Position numbers and translations under genes: made by a program. The notes under the pieces were generated by a model. That model did not search any database. It had not been told where the DNA came from and saw nothing but the letters and a program-made list of their open reading frames with translations. Below are positions 43,102 through 52,369 of a stretch of 64,000 nt of DNA, one piece after another. Source of the stretch: Marifrigoribacter sp965178585 (lineage in GTDB: Bacteria; Bacteroidota; Bacteroidia; Flavobacteriales; Flavobacteriaceae); assembly GCA_965178585.1 (NCBI GenBank), contig OZ238267.1, forward strand, positions 248,001 through 312,000, read 5' to 3'. Positions within the stretch are counted from its first letter, which is position 1, and each line of letters begins with the position of its first letter.

Positions 43102-44211
43102 TTATTTTCGATAAAAGGTCCGTTTTACCCTTTGTGAAATTGCTGTTAGTAGTTCGTAAGAAATAGAATCAATATTTTCAGCAAGTATATCTGCGGAATG
43201 ATGTTCTCCAAAAATAATTACTTCATCACCTTCTTTGCAATCTATATCGGTAATATTGACCATCATCATATCCATACATACATTCCCAATAATTGACGCT
43301 TTTGATCCATTTATAGTAACCCAACCATTTCCATTTCCATATGCTCTGCTAATTCCATCAGCATGACCTAGTGGTATAGTTGCAGTTTTAATAGCTTTAT
43401 CACTTTTATAGGCTCTATTATAACCTACACTTTCTCCTTTATTAATGCTATGAATTTGAGAAATTACAGATTTTAAGGTAGCTATTGGTATAAAGTTTAT
43501 TTGTTCTTCAGGAATATTACTAAAACCATACAATCCTATCCCACTTCTAACCATATCAAATTGTGCGTCAGGATAATTTAAAATCCCTGAAGTATTACAC
43601 ATATGCAATTTGGGTTGATAACCTAGTTTATTGGAAATGTTTAATGCTATATTTTTGAAGGCTTTAATTTGTGATTCTGAAAAGGCCTTTTCTTTTGGAT
43701 CTTCACTAGCTGCCAAATGAGAAAATAGCGAGGAAACTTTAATACAATTAGTTTCTTTTATTTCTGAAATTGCTTCCTCCACTTCATTTTCATTAAATCC
43801 TAATCTATTTAAACCCGTGTTAACCTTAAGATGTACTGGATATTTTTCTTGATTTTTTTGAGAAGCTATTTTAATAAAATGACGAAGAACTCTACGATTA
43901 TACAAGTTAGGTTCTAAGCATCGATCAATAATAATTTCGAAATTTTCTGGTTGAGGATGTAATACGAGAATGGGTGATTTAATACCTGCATCTCTTAAAA
44001 CAACTCCTTCATTAACATAAGCTACCGCTAAATAATCAACTCCTAAAGTTTCTAATTCTTTTGCTATAATTACCGAATCACTACCATAAGCAAATGCTTT
44101 AACGACTCCCAAAAATTGGGTAGTTTTCTTTAATTTAGATTTTAAATACCGATAATTATTACCAAGTGCGGTAAGATTTATTTCTAAAACAGTTTCGGTG
44201 GTTTTTGGCAT
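43102..44211 (-). CDS. alr: Alanine racemase
   Basis: A 369-residue PLP enzyme making D-alanine for peptidoglycan. The PLP lysine is K38 in VVKAFAYGSD; the second catalytic residue is Tyr in SVGYNRAY. HLKVNTGLNRLGF, LHMCNTSGIL and GNVCMDMMMVNIT are family blocks. It lies 3 bases after tdk and before mscL, an order common in flavobacteria. Confidence 0.95.
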   Translation of the reverse strand: MPKTTETVLEINLTALGNNYRYLKSKLKKTTQFLGVVKAFAYGSDSVIIAKELETLGVDYLAVAYVNEGVVLRDAGIKSPILVLHPQPENFEIIIDRCLEPNLYNRRVLRHFIKIASQKNQEKYPVHLKVNTGLNRLGFNENEVEEAISEIKETNCIKVSSLFSHLAASEDPKEKAFSESQIKAFKNIALNISNKLGYQPKLHMCNTSGILNYPDAQFDMVRSGIGLYGFSNIPEEQINFIPIATLKSVISQIHSINKGESVGYNRAYKSDKAIKTATIPLGHADGISRAYGNGNGWVTINGSKASIIGNVCMDMMMVNITDIDCKEGDEVIIFGEHHSADILAENIDSISYELLTAISQRVKRTFYRK

Positions 44212-44214
44212 CCC

Positions 44215-44853
44215 TTAGGCTTGCTTTTTATTTGAAACATCTTCAGGGTCTTGAACGTTCATTTTACGAACTTTCTCTCTAAGCATTAATTTATAATAAG
44301 CCGCTCTACTTAATGGCTCGTATTCATCTACTTCACCTAAAAGAACGAGTTCATCACCTTTAGCTTTTCGGTAGCTATAATTGGCTAAATTTCCAGTACG
44401 TGTACAAACGGCATGAACTTTAGTAACATATTCAGCTGTGGCCATTAAAGCTGGCATAGGTCCAAAAGGGTTTCCTTTAAAATCCATATCCAATCCTGCA
44501 ACAATTACTCGAACACCTCTATTTGCTAGATCGTTACATACTTTTACAATTTCATCATCAAAAAATTGTGCTTCATCAATCCCTACCACATCACAATCGT
44601 CTGCTAAAATTGGAATATTTGCAGCTGCAGGAACTGGAGTAGAGTGTATTTCGTTGCTATCATGAGAAATTACCGACTCCTCATCATACCGAGTATCAAT
44701 AGTTGGTTTAAAAATTTCAACTTTTTGTTTGGCAAATTTTGCGCGCTTTAATCTACGGATTAATTCTTCTGTTTTGCCCGAAAACATTGAGCCTGCAATG
44801 ACTTCAATCCATCCGAATTGTTCTTTTTGATTTACGGTATTTTCGAGAAACAT
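44215..44853 (-). CDS. tdk: Thymidine kinase
   Basis: A 212-residue type II thymidine kinase that phosphorylates thymidine with ATP. The P-loop is GSMFSGKTEE, the metal-binding/catalytic strand is VVGIDEAQFFDD, and the lasso region is DMDFKGNPFGPM. The zinc-site cysteines are partly missing (AVCTRTG is present, but the second pair is reduced). It is upstream of and close to alr. Confidence 0.94.
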   Translation of the reverse strand: MFLENTVNQKEQFGWIEVIAGSMFSGKTEELIRRLKRAKFAKQKVEIFKPTIDTRYDEESVISHDSNEIHSTPVPAAANIPILADDCDVVGIDEAQFFDDEIVKVCNDLANRGVRVIVAGLDMDFKGNPFGPMPALMATAEYVTKVHAVCTRTGNLANYSYRKAKGDELVLLGEVDEYEPLSRAAYYKLMLREKVRKMNVQDPEDVSNKKQA

Positions 44854-44952
44854 AAAATTATTTTAAACTAAAACAGATTTCCTTGACGTTTACATAAAGG
44901 TTGTGTAAATTTATAAAAACAAAACAGAAAATTTGCTTTATTTTAATAAGTT

Positions 44953-45738
44953 ATGAAGAAGAAAGTCCTTTCCCAAATAAACGCGCTTGCTCAGAGCATT
45001 ATTGCTTCAGAAAATGAGATTGATATTGCTAAAACAAAAAACTCTTTAATTCAGCTTTATGAAAAGTTAACGGTCTTAGAATTTTTAAACTCAAGTGTTA
45101 AAACTGAATTTGAAAAACCAGAAAGACCTGCAATCGATTCAAAAACATATCGAGAAGAAAATTGGTTTAATGAACCTGAACCAGTTCCTCAACCTCAACA
45201 TGAAGATGTATTGGTAGAGCCTTTAATGGATAAAATTAAAGATTTAGTTTCTCAAATGCCTAATCAAAACGATCCAAGTGGGTCGGCAGTTGAAGATTTA
45301 TTAAAAGAAATACTCCCTAAAAAAGAAACGTTTAAAAACGATCTTGATGAATTCGCAGCTAATTATCAAGAAAACCCTGTTTTTGAAAGAAAAGAAGAAG
45401 TTATAAAAGAAGAAAAAAAACCAACTATTGTAAAGGAATTAGATTTTGATTTTGAGAATAAAACTGAAGAAGTGTCAACAAAACCAAAGTCAATAAACGA
45501 CAAATTAAATCAAGGCCTAAATGTTGGTCTTAACGACCGCATTGCTTTTATAAAACACCTTTTTGAAAATAATACTGACGATTATTCTAGAGTTTTATCT
45601 CAAATAAATTCGATGACTTCTTACCAAGAAGCATTTACATTTGTTGAAAATAACATAAAACCAGATTATAATAATTGGCAGGATAAAGAGGAATACGCAG
45701 ATCGTTTTATGACTATTATTGAAAAACGATTTAATTAG
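44953..45738 (+). CDS. Conserved hypothetical flavobacterial protein upstream of rsmI
   Basis: A 261-residue soluble protein with no signal or membrane helix. Residues 1-48 are helical. Residues about 50-170 are low-complexity, acidic and Pro/Glu/Lys-rich, likely disordered. The C-terminal 75 residues (GLNDRIAFIKHLFENNTDDY, NNIKPDYNNWQDKEEYADRF) look like a compact helical domain. I recognise this type from the same location, before rsmI, in other flavobacteria, but no function is known. Its stop is adjacent to the rsmI ATG. Confidence 0.8.
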   Translation: MKKKVLSQINALAQSIIASENEIDIAKTKNSLIQLYEKLTVLEFLNSSVKTEFEKPERPAIDSKTYREENWFNEPEPVPQPQHEDVLVEPLMDKIKDLVSQMPNQNDPSGSAVEDLLKEILPKKETFKNDLDEFAANYQENPVFERKEEVIKEEKKPTIVKELDFDFENKTEEVSTKPKSINDKLNQGLNVGLNDRIAFIKHLFENNTDDYSRVLSQINSMTSYQEAFTFVENNIKPDYNNWQDKEEYADRFMTIIEKRFN

Positions 45739-45739
45739 T

Positions 45740-46414
45740 ATGACGGGAAAACTTTATTTGGTTCCTACTCCTATAGGTAATTTAAAAGATATCACCTTAA
45801 GAGCTCTTGAAGTTTTAAAAGAGGTTGATGTAATCCTTGCTGAAGATACACGTACTAGTGGCAAATTATTAAAACACTTTGAAATTTCTACTCCTATGCA
45901 ATCCCACCATATGCATAACGAGCATAAGACGGTAACAAATGTTGTAAGAAGAATTACAAATGGAGAAACAGTAGCTTTAATTAGCGACGCTGGAACTCCA
46001 GCGATTAGCGACCCAGGGTTTTTATTAACTCGTGCCTGTGTAGAAGCTGGAATTGAAGTAGATTGTTTACCGGGAGCCACCGCATTTGTTCCAGCTTTAG
46101 TTAATAGCGGATTGCCAAATGATAAATTTATTTTTGAAGGGTTTCTTCCAGTAAAAAAAGGTCGCCAAACTAGATTAAAAATACTGGCTGAAGAAACTCG
46201 AACCATGATTTTTTATGAATCTCCTCATAAGCTCATAAAAACACTTACCCATTTTGAAGAATATTTTGGAACAGATAGATTGGTTTCTGTTTCTAGAGAA
46301 ATCTCAAAACTCCACGAAGAAACTCAACGAGGGACTGTTACCGAAGTTTTAGCGCACTATACTTTAAAGCCTCCAAAAGGAGAAATTGTGATTGTGGTTT
46401 CAGGTAAAAAATAA
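45740..46414 (+). CDS. rsmI: 16S rRNA (cytidine-1402-2'-O)-methyltransferase
   Basis: A 224-residue SAM enzyme of the tetrapyrrole-methylase fold that methylates C1402 in the ribosomal decoding centre. Motifs: LVPTPIGNLKDITLRAL, AEDTRTSGKLL, ALISDAGTPAISDPG, FIFEGFLP and REISKLHEE. The ATG at 45740 gives the conserved N-terminus; an earlier in-frame TTG (45719) overlaps the upstream gene. It is shorter than E. coli RsmI because the small C-terminal domain is missing, as in many Bacteroidota. Confidence 0.94.
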   Translation: MTGKLYLVPTPIGNLKDITLRALEVLKEVDVILAEDTRTSGKLLKHFEISTPMQSHHMHNEHKTVTNVVRRITNGETVALISDAGTPAISDPGFLLTRACVEAGIEVDCLPGATAFVPALVNSGLPNDKFIFEGFLPVKKGRQTRLKILAEETRTMIFYESPHKLIKTLTHFEEYFGTDRLVSVSREISKLHEETQRGTVTEVLAHYTLKPPKGEIVIVVSGKK

Positions 46415-46482
46415 GAGATACTACATTTCAAAATACCCATAAAATGCAAACCGGAAAAGTTCCGTATTGGAACTGGTTTTCG

Positions 46483-46490
46483 TAAATTTG
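46483..46490 (+). promoter_or_regulatory. Bacteroidota -7 promoter box for the OsmC-like gene
   Basis: TAAATTTG, 24 bases before the OsmC-like ATG, is an exact match. Just upstream, AGTTCC-gtatt-GGAACT (46458-46474), flanked by AAACC and GGTTT, forms a hairpin that may end the rsmI transcript. Confidence 0.55.
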
Positions 46491-46513
46491 CATTTCAAAA
46501 AAATCATTATAAA

Positions 46514-46933
46514 ATGGGACACAAAGTAACAACTACTTGGAAAAACGATATGCTGTTTGAATCTGACAATCCTCACGGGAATCAAGTGCTAATGGAAACA
46601 GGACCAGATTTTGGAGGAAGCAATCAAGGGTTGAATCCTAAAGCATTAATGTTATCTTCTATTGGCGGTTGTACAGGATTAGATGTAATTTCATTATTGA
46701 AAAAGATGCGTGTTGAAGTCGATGATTTTAATGTGGTTGTAAATGGTGAACTAACAGAAGAGCATCCTAAATACTATGATAAAGTAAGTATTGATTATTA
46801 CTTCACTGGAACAGATTTAAACGAAGAAAAGATTAAAAAAGCGGTTACACTTTCCGAAGAACGTTATTGTGGTGTTATTAAAATGTTTAGAGCTTTTGCT
46901 GAGGTAACTATTGCTATTCATATTAATGAATAG
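46514..46933 (+). CDS. OsmC/Ohr-family peroxiredoxin-like protein
   Basis: A 139-residue small protein of the OsmC fold, which reduces organic hydroperoxides with two cysteines. Cys in SSIGGCTGLDVISLL and Cys in SEERYCGVIKMF are at the expected positions. NPKALMLSSIGGC is the usual helix start. The subgroup (OsmC, Ohr or YhfA) is not certain; the EERYCGV form resembles the YhfA-like branch. Confidence 0.85.
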   Translation: MGHKVTTTWKNDMLFESDNPHGNQVLMETGPDFGGSNQGLNPKALMLSSIGGCTGLDVISLLKKMRVEVDDFNVVVNGELTEEHPKYYDKVSIDYYFTGTDLNEEKIKKAVTLSEERYCGVIKMFRAFAEVTIAIHINE

Positions 46934-47044
46934 ATTCGTTTTTTTCTTAAAATAATATATTGTAAATTTACTTTTCAACTCCCCCTTAATCATAAATATT
47001 ATTGGATTATAATCTTTTAATACTTATTGAAACCATACATATTT

Positions 47045-48736
47045 ATGCGCTGGACAATAAAGGCAAAACCAGACCCAAGTATAGTTACTCGTTTATCTAA
47101 TCAATTAGGAGTTGATTCAACGACTTCATTTTTATTAGCGCAACGTGGGATTGAAACATTTGAAGCAGCAAAAGATTTTTTTAGACCCGATTTAAAAGAC
47201 CTTCATGATCCCTTTTTAATGAAGGATATGGAGAAAGCAGTTGCTAGAATTGAAGTAGCCATTCTTAATCAAGAAAATATATTGGTTTATGGAGATTACG
47301 ATGTAGACGGTACTACGAGTGTTGCTTTAGTATCTTCTTATTTATTGACTTATTACCCTAATGTGGCGACCTACATTCCAGACCGATACGATGAAGGTTA
47401 TGGTGTTTCGTATAAAGGAATTGACTTTGCTGAAGACAATAATTTCTCCTTAATTATTGCCTTGGATTGTGGTATTAAAGCCATCGATAAAGTAGAATAT
47501 GCTTTCAAAAAAGGAGTTGATTTTATTATATGTGATCATCACCGACCTGGTGCTGAAATACCAAATTCGAAAGCAGTTCTGGACCCAAAACAAGATGATT
47601 GTGATTATCCTTTTAAAGAATTATGTGGTTGTGGAGTTGGATTTAAATTAATACAAGCTTTGGCTTCTAAAAAAGGAGAAACCATTGATGATTTAGTATT
47701 GTATTTAGATTTGGTAGCTACCGCAATAGGTGCGGATATCGTCCCGATAGTTGGTGAAAACAGAATATTAGCTTATCACGGATTAAAGGTCATCAATCAA
47801 AACCCAAGACCCGGTTTTAAAGCAATTATAAAGCAAGTTAAAAAAGAAACATTAACCATTACCGATGTGGTTTTTATCATTGCTCCCCGTATCAATGCTG
47901 CTGGGAGAATGAAACACGGCAATCATGCAGTGACACTACTTTGTGAAACCGACCAAAATCTTGCTGCTGAATTCGCAATTGATATTGATCAATACAATAC
48001 AGATAGAAGAGATACCGATAAAAAGATAACCGTTGAAGCTTTAGCACAAATTGAAGAAAATAAAGAACAGGAAGGATTTACAACTGTTGTTTATGATGAA
48101 AATTGGCATAAAGGAGTGATTGGGATAGTAGCCTCCAGATTAATCGAAACCTACTACCGCCCAACCTTGGTTTTTACTAAAAGTGGCGATGTATTAGCGG
48201 CTTCGGCAAGAAGTGTAAAAGGGTTTGATGTGTATAATGCTTTGGAACAATGTTCTGAATTTATAGAACAATTTGGAGGTCATAAATACGCAGCGGGTTT
48301 AACTTTAAAACTAGAAAACTATGAAAGTTTTAAAGTAAAATTCGAACAAGTAGTTTCAGAAACTATAGATCCAAAATTATTAATTCCTGAAATTAAAATT
48401 GATGCTCAAATAAACTTATCAGATATCACTCCTAAATTTTATAGAATTTTAAGTCAGTTTGCTCCTTTTGGACCAAATAATATGACTCCTGTTTTTATGT
48501 CGGAAGATATACAGGATACAGGTTATGGAAAACAAGTTGGGGAAGATAAAACTCATCTGCGATTTACAGCCACTCAAAACGAAAAAGGAAAAATAGTAGG
48601 AATTGGTTTTGGTTTAGGAGATCAATTAGAACTCATTAAAAACAAAAAAACATTTAAAGCTGCTTATACTATTGATGAAAATGAATGGAATGGAAGTAAG
48701 AGTCTTCAGTTAAAATTAAAAGATCTTAAAGCGTAA
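47045..48736 (+). CDS. recJ: Single-stranded-DNA-specific exonuclease RecJ
   Basis: A 563-residue 5'-3' exonuclease of recombination and mismatch repair. DHH-family motifs are complete: ILVYGDYDVDGTTSVAL, ALDCGIKA, CDHHRPGAEIPN, and DHHA1 motifs APRINAAGRMKHG and GVIGIVASRL with FGGHKYAAGL. The ATG at 47045 gives MRWTIKAKPD; a TTG 18 bases upstream is possible. The 3' end overlaps the convergent exonuclease gene by 11 bases. Confidence 0.95.
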   Translation: MRWTIKAKPDPSIVTRLSNQLGVDSTTSFLLAQRGIETFEAAKDFFRPDLKDLHDPFLMKDMEKAVARIEVAILNQENILVYGDYDVDGTTSVALVSSYLLTYYPNVATYIPDRYDEGYGVSYKGIDFAEDNNFSLIIALDCGIKAIDKVEYAFKKGVDFIICDHHRPGAEIPNSKAVLDPKQDDCDYPFKELCGCGVGFKLIQALASKKGETIDDLVLYLDLVATAIGADIVPIVGENRILAYHGLKVINQNPRPGFKAIIKQVKKETLTITDVVFIIAPRINAAGRMKHGNHAVTLLCETDQNLAAEFAIDIDQYNTDRRDTDKKITVEALAQIEENKEQEGFTTVVYDENWHKGVIGIVASRLIETYYRPTLVFTKSGDVLAASARSVKGFDVYNALEQCSEFIEQFGGHKYAAGLTLKLENYESFKVKFEQVVSETIDPKLLIPEIKIDAQINLSDITPKFYRILSQFAPFGPNNMTPVFMSEDIQDTGYGKQVGEDKTHLRFTATQNEKGKIVGIGFGLGDQLELIKNKKTFKAAYTIDENEWNGSKSLQLKLKDLKA

Positions 48737-49439
48737 TAATTTCATCTTCTTCTAATAGTTCTTCATTTCTTAATCTTAGAATTATTTGTGCCACTGCGAT
48801 GGTATCTTTTTCGCAATAGCGAATAATTCTGTCTATATCCTTTTCTTTATAGTAAACATCACAAACTTCACTTCCATCTATATCATCTTTAGGAGAAGGG
48901 ATACCTAAAACGTGAGTCATTAATTTTAAAGAAGTATAGGTTTTATAATCACCAAATTTCCATAATTCTAACGTATCTAAATGTGGAACTTCCCAAGGCT
49001 TTTTTCCAAAAAGATTTAGTTTAAAAGGAATGTCAATTTTATGAATGATCATTCTTCTTGCTATATAAGGAAAGTCAAACTCCTTGCCATTATGAGCACA
49101 TAACAAGTGATAAGGTTTGTTATAATGAGTTTCGAGTAGCGTTTTAAACTCCTTTAAAATTGAATCTTCTTCCCCATGAAATGTAGTTACTCTAAAATTT
49201 CGGATATCCCCTTTAAACACAAAATAACCTACAGAGATGCAAACAATTTTTCCAAATTCTGCCCAAATTCCAGCTCTGTCGTAAAACTCTTCGGGAGTGA
49301 AATCATCTTTTCTTTGGTAGTTGGTTTTTTGTTCCCAAAGTTGTTTTGCAGTTTCGTCTAATTCTGAAAAATCAGCAAATAATGGCACGGTTTCAATATC
49401 TAGAAATAGTACATTTTCTAGTTTAATTCTTTTCAACAT
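48726..49439 (-). CDS. DnaQ-like 3'-5' exonuclease domain protein
   Basis: A 237-residue RNase H-fold exonuclease related to the proofreading domain of family B polymerases. Exo I is LFLDIETVPL, Exo II is LCAHNGKEFDFPYIARR, and Exo III is IIRYCEKDTIAVAQI, giving the four acidic residues for two-metal catalysis. No polymerase domain is attached. Its role, perhaps DNA or RNA trimming, is unknown. Confidence 0.85.
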   Translation of the reverse strand: MLKRIKLENVLFLDIETVPLFADFSELDETAKQLWEQKTNYQRKDDFTPEEFYDRAGIWAEFGKIVCISVGYFVFKGDIRNFRVTTFHGEEDSILKEFKTLLETHYNKPYHLLCAHNGKEFDFPYIARRMIIHKIDIPFKLNLFGKKPWEVPHLDTLELWKFGDYKTYTSLKLMTHVLGIPSPKDDIDGSEVCDVYYKEKDIDRIIRYCEKDTIAVAQIILRLRNEELLEEDEIITL

Positions 49440-49483
49440 AATTTATTAATTGCAATCGGGGAGGAACTATAAAGATAGTAAAA

Positions 49484-49957
49484 TTAAAAAAGAGATTGTT
49501 GTTTAACGGGAGATTCGTGTTCTAGAAGCCATTTTTTTCGATGTAAACCACTCGCATAACCAGTTAATGATCCATCTTTTCCAATAACACGATGACAAGG
49601 AATAATAATAGAAATTGGATTCTTACCATTGGCAGAAGCTGCTGCTCTAATCACTTTTGGATTTCCTAATCGGTTTGCAATGGTTTGGTAATTTTCTGTT
49701 TTTGAAAAAGGAATTTCTTGTAGCTCAAGCCATACTTTTTTCTGAAACTCGGTTCCTTTTGGGTTTAGCTTTAACACGAATTCTGTTCTTTTACCTGAAA
49801 AATATTCCTTCAGTTGTTTGAATGTTTTTTGTAGAGAATTTGGTATAGTTGAACTTGTTTTCACTTCAGAATTTAAAAAATGAACAGATGCTAATCCTTC
49901 TTCATTTCCTTTTATTTCAAGGCTTCCAATATCAGTATGTAAATATGCTATATCCAT
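49484..49957 (-). CDS. ogt: Methylated-DNA-protein-cysteine S-methyltransferase
   Basis: A 157-residue suicide repair protein that removes O6-alkyl groups from guanine. The acceptor is C121 in IIIPCHRVIGKDGSLTGYA, and GTEFQKKVWLELQEIPFSKT is the DNA-binding region. Length is like Ogt/AGT, without the Ada regulatory domain. It is 3 bases after the DinB-like gene on the minus strand. Confidence 0.93.
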   Translation of the reverse strand: MDIAYLHTDIGSLEIKGNEEGLASVHFLNSEVKTSSTIPNSLQKTFKQLKEYFSGKRTEFVLKLNPKGTEFQKKVWLELQEIPFSKTENYQTIANRLGNPKVIRAAASANGKNPISIIIPCHRVIGKDGSLTGYASGLHRKKWLLEHESPVKQQSLF

Positions 49958-49960
49958 AAA

Positions 49961-50479
49961 TTACCAGCCACTGTATTTGGGAGGTTCTATATTATTTAAA
50001 TTTAAATAAACAATAATTTGACCTCTATGGTGTGTTACATGGTCTTGTAACAAATTTAATATTTGCAATTTACTTTTAGGTCCAGCGAAAAAATCAACTG
50101 TTTCTGTTAAACTTTCATCTGGTGAATTTTCTATTATTTTAATTACGTCATCAAAGGCAGTTTCCAATTCGTTAATTGTTTCAGTTTTGGTTTTAGGCAA
50201 CTCTTTTTTTTCTCTTTTATATTCAATATCTGTAAAATAAGTATTGCTTAACCAATCCATATTTCCTTTTATATGCATTAATTGCTCTTTAAAACTCATC
50301 TGTCTTTCAGTAGGTTTAAAATCGTAAAATACTTCAGGCATTTCTTCAGCAATTGCGATAAGGTAATTTTTAGAATTCTCCCATTTTTCCAAAAAAGCTG
50401 ATTTTGGAGTGATTTGTTGAGCCATAATTGTAGAATAATTAATTGCAAATAGTAAAAGCAATAGTGTAATTTTCTTCAT
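49961..50479 (-). CDS. DinB-family protein with signal peptide
   Basis: A 172-residue four-helix protein of the DinB/YfiT-like fold. The N-terminal 20 residues (KKITLLLLLFAINYSTIMAQ) are a signal peptide, so it acts outside the cytoplasm. Candidate metal histidines are H in QLMHIKGNMDWL and the pair in LLQDHVTHHRGQIIVYL, the usual H-x3-H arrangement. The activity is unknown; some relatives are thiol-linked transferases. Confidence 0.82.
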   Translation of the reverse strand: MKKITLLLLLFAINYSTIMAQQITPKSAFLEKWENSKNYLIAIAEEMPEVFYDFKPTERQMSFKEQLMHIKGNMDWLSNTYFTDIEYKREKKELPKTKTETINELETAFDDVIKIIENSPDESLTETVDFFAGPKSKLQILNLLQDHVTHHRGQIIVYLNLNNIEPPKYSGW

Positions 50480-50620
50480 TCCTTTTCTTTTAATAAAGAA
50501 ACAAATATTTTTATAATAATTAAGAATATAAAGCTTCCAATTTGTAAAATAATAAAACTGACTTTTCTCAGCTTTTATTTATTAAAAAATTCAGACCTTT
50601 ATAGATTACAATGATAGCTT

Positions 50621-51493
50621 ATGTTAACAATAGATGATTTTAAGTCTCTAGAAAATGGAGAAAAAACCAAACAAGAATTTTTAGAACTCATTAAATCTAA
50701 TATTTCCTCCGAAAAAATGGGTGAAGTATTTTACGATTTAGAATATGAAAAACAACTTTACCAACTCCAAGCAGAATTGGTAAGCCTACAAAAATGGGTA
50801 ACTAAAAACAAAAAAAGGGTTTGTGTAATATTTGAAGGTAGAGATGCTTCAGGAAAAGGAGGTTCTATACGAAGAATGACTGAACATTTAAATCCTCGTG
50901 CAAGGAGAGTTGTGGCACTTACAAAACCAACTGAAGTTGAGCAAGGACAGTGGTATTTTAGAAGATATATAAAAGAAATGCCCAATCCTGGAGAATTGGT
51001 GTTTTTCGATAGAAGTTGGTATAATAGAGCCGTAGTAGAACCTGTGATGGGTTTTTGTACTAAAGAACAATACGATAAATTTATGATTCAGGTTCCAGAA
51101 TTCGAGCATATGCTTTATGAAGATGGAGTTATACTTATTAAGTTTTGGTTTTCGGTTACTAAAGACGAACAATTAAAAAGGTTTGAATCTCGATTAGCAA
51201 GTCCATTAAAACGATGGAAATTTAGCCCTGTTGACCAAGAAGGACAAAATAAGTGGGATGTATATACGCATTATAAAGATCAAATGTTTACCAATACCCA
51301 TACTTCATTTAGCCCTTGGATTATAATTAAAACAAATAATAAAAAGGAAGCACGTCTGGAAAGCTTACGATATTTACTTTCTAGATTTGATTATGAAGGA
51401 AAAGGAGATTCCGGAGCTACATTATTACCAGACCCAAACATTGTACAACGATACCATAGAACCTTAAAAAAAAGCGATATAAATGAAGGATAA
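50621..51493 (+). CDS. ppk2: Polyphosphate kinase 2 (first of a pair)
   Basis: A 290-residue PPK2-family kinase that moves phosphate between polyphosphate and nucleotides. The Walker A is FEGRDASGKGG (residues 71-81), the lid/Walker B block is VFFDRSWYNRAVVEPVMGF, and KRFESRLASPLKRWKFSP follows. Single-domain length. The 3' end overlaps the next PPK2 gene by 11 bases, so both are co-translated. Nucleotide preference (ADP, GDP or AMP) cannot be read with confidence. Confidence 0.92.
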   Translation: MLTIDDFKSLENGEKTKQEFLELIKSNISSEKMGEVFYDLEYEKQLYQLQAELVSLQKWVTKNKKRVCVIFEGRDASGKGGSIRRMTEHLNPRARRVVALTKPTEVEQGQWYFRRYIKEMPNPGELVFFDRSWYNRAVVEPVMGFCTKEQYDKFMIQVPEFEHMLYEDGVILIKFWFSVTKDEQLKRFESRLASPLKRWKFSPVDQEGQNKWDVYTHYKDQMFTNTHTSFSPWIIIKTNNKKEARLESLRYLLSRFDYEGKGDSGATLLPDPNIVQRYHRTLKKSDINEG

Positions 51494-52295
51494 AATCACA
51501 GAAAAGGATCTCAAATTATTAAATAAAAAAAAGGGATTAAAGCTTTTTTTATCAAGAGATAATATAACTATTTCAAGAGCACTAAGATATTTGCGATATG
51601 AACATAGATTAACCCAATTGCAAGAAGAATTAATAAAACTTCAAAAATGGGTAAAAAACAATAACGAGAAAATTGTTTTTGTTTTTGAAGGAAGAGATGC
51701 TGCTGGAAAAGGTGGAGCTATAAGAAGAATTACAGAGCATTTAAACCCAAGAGAGTTTAAAGTGGTCGCTTTGCCAAAACCTACCGATGAAGAATTAGGC
51801 CAATGGTATTTTCAGCGTTATATCAATATGCTGCCAATGGAAGGAACCATGGTTTTTTTCGATAGAAGTTGGTATAACAGAGCAATTGTAGAACCTGTAA
51901 ACGGTTTTTGTACTGATGAAGAGTACGAAACTTTTATGAATCAAGTTAATGATTTTGAGAGAATGATAACTGAATCTGGAGTACGTTTGGTCAAGTTTTA
52001 TTTCTCAATATCAAAGAATGAACAAGCAAAAAGATTCGATGAAATTATTTCCAGTCCAATAAAAAAATGGAAATTTAGCGCAGTAGATCAAAAAGCTTTA
52101 GAACTTTGGGATAGTTATACAGAGTATAAGGATGAAATGTTTGCTAAAACTAATACGGTAATTGCACCATGGAAAGTGATTAAAGCTAATAGAAAAACCA
52201 AAGCAAGGATTGAAGCTATTGAGCATATTTTAAACACCATTCCTTATGATGATAAGGATTTAGATGTGATAAAACATGTGCATTTTGAAGAATAA
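51483..52295 (+). CDS. ppk2: Polyphosphate kinase 2 (second of a pair)
   Basis: A 270-residue PPK2 paralog of the preceding gene. Walker A is FEGRDAAGKGGAIRR, and MVFFDRSWYNRAIVEPVNGF aligns with the same block upstream. The two proteins are similar across the core, but the N- and C-termini differ. A pair of PPK2 proteins may work as a hetero-oligomer or with different nucleotides. The start lies inside the end of the first gene. Confidence 0.92.
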   Translation: MKDKITEKDLKLLNKKKGLKLFLSRDNITISRALRYLRYEHRLTQLQEELIKLQKWVKNNNEKIVFVFEGRDAAGKGGAIRRITEHLNPREFKVVALPKPTDEELGQWYFQRYINMLPMEGTMVFFDRSWYNRAIVEPVNGFCTDEEYETFMNQVNDFERMITESGVRLVKFYFSISKNEQAKRFDEIISSPIKKWKFSAVDQKALELWDSYTEYKDEMFAKTNTVIAPWKVIKANRKTKARIEAIEHILNTIPYDDKDLDVIKHVHFEE

Positions 52296-52369
52296 ATAAT
52301 AGTTATCAAGTTTCTAATTGTATTGAAGATGTAAAAATCCATATCTTTAATAAATTTTTTATTACAATT

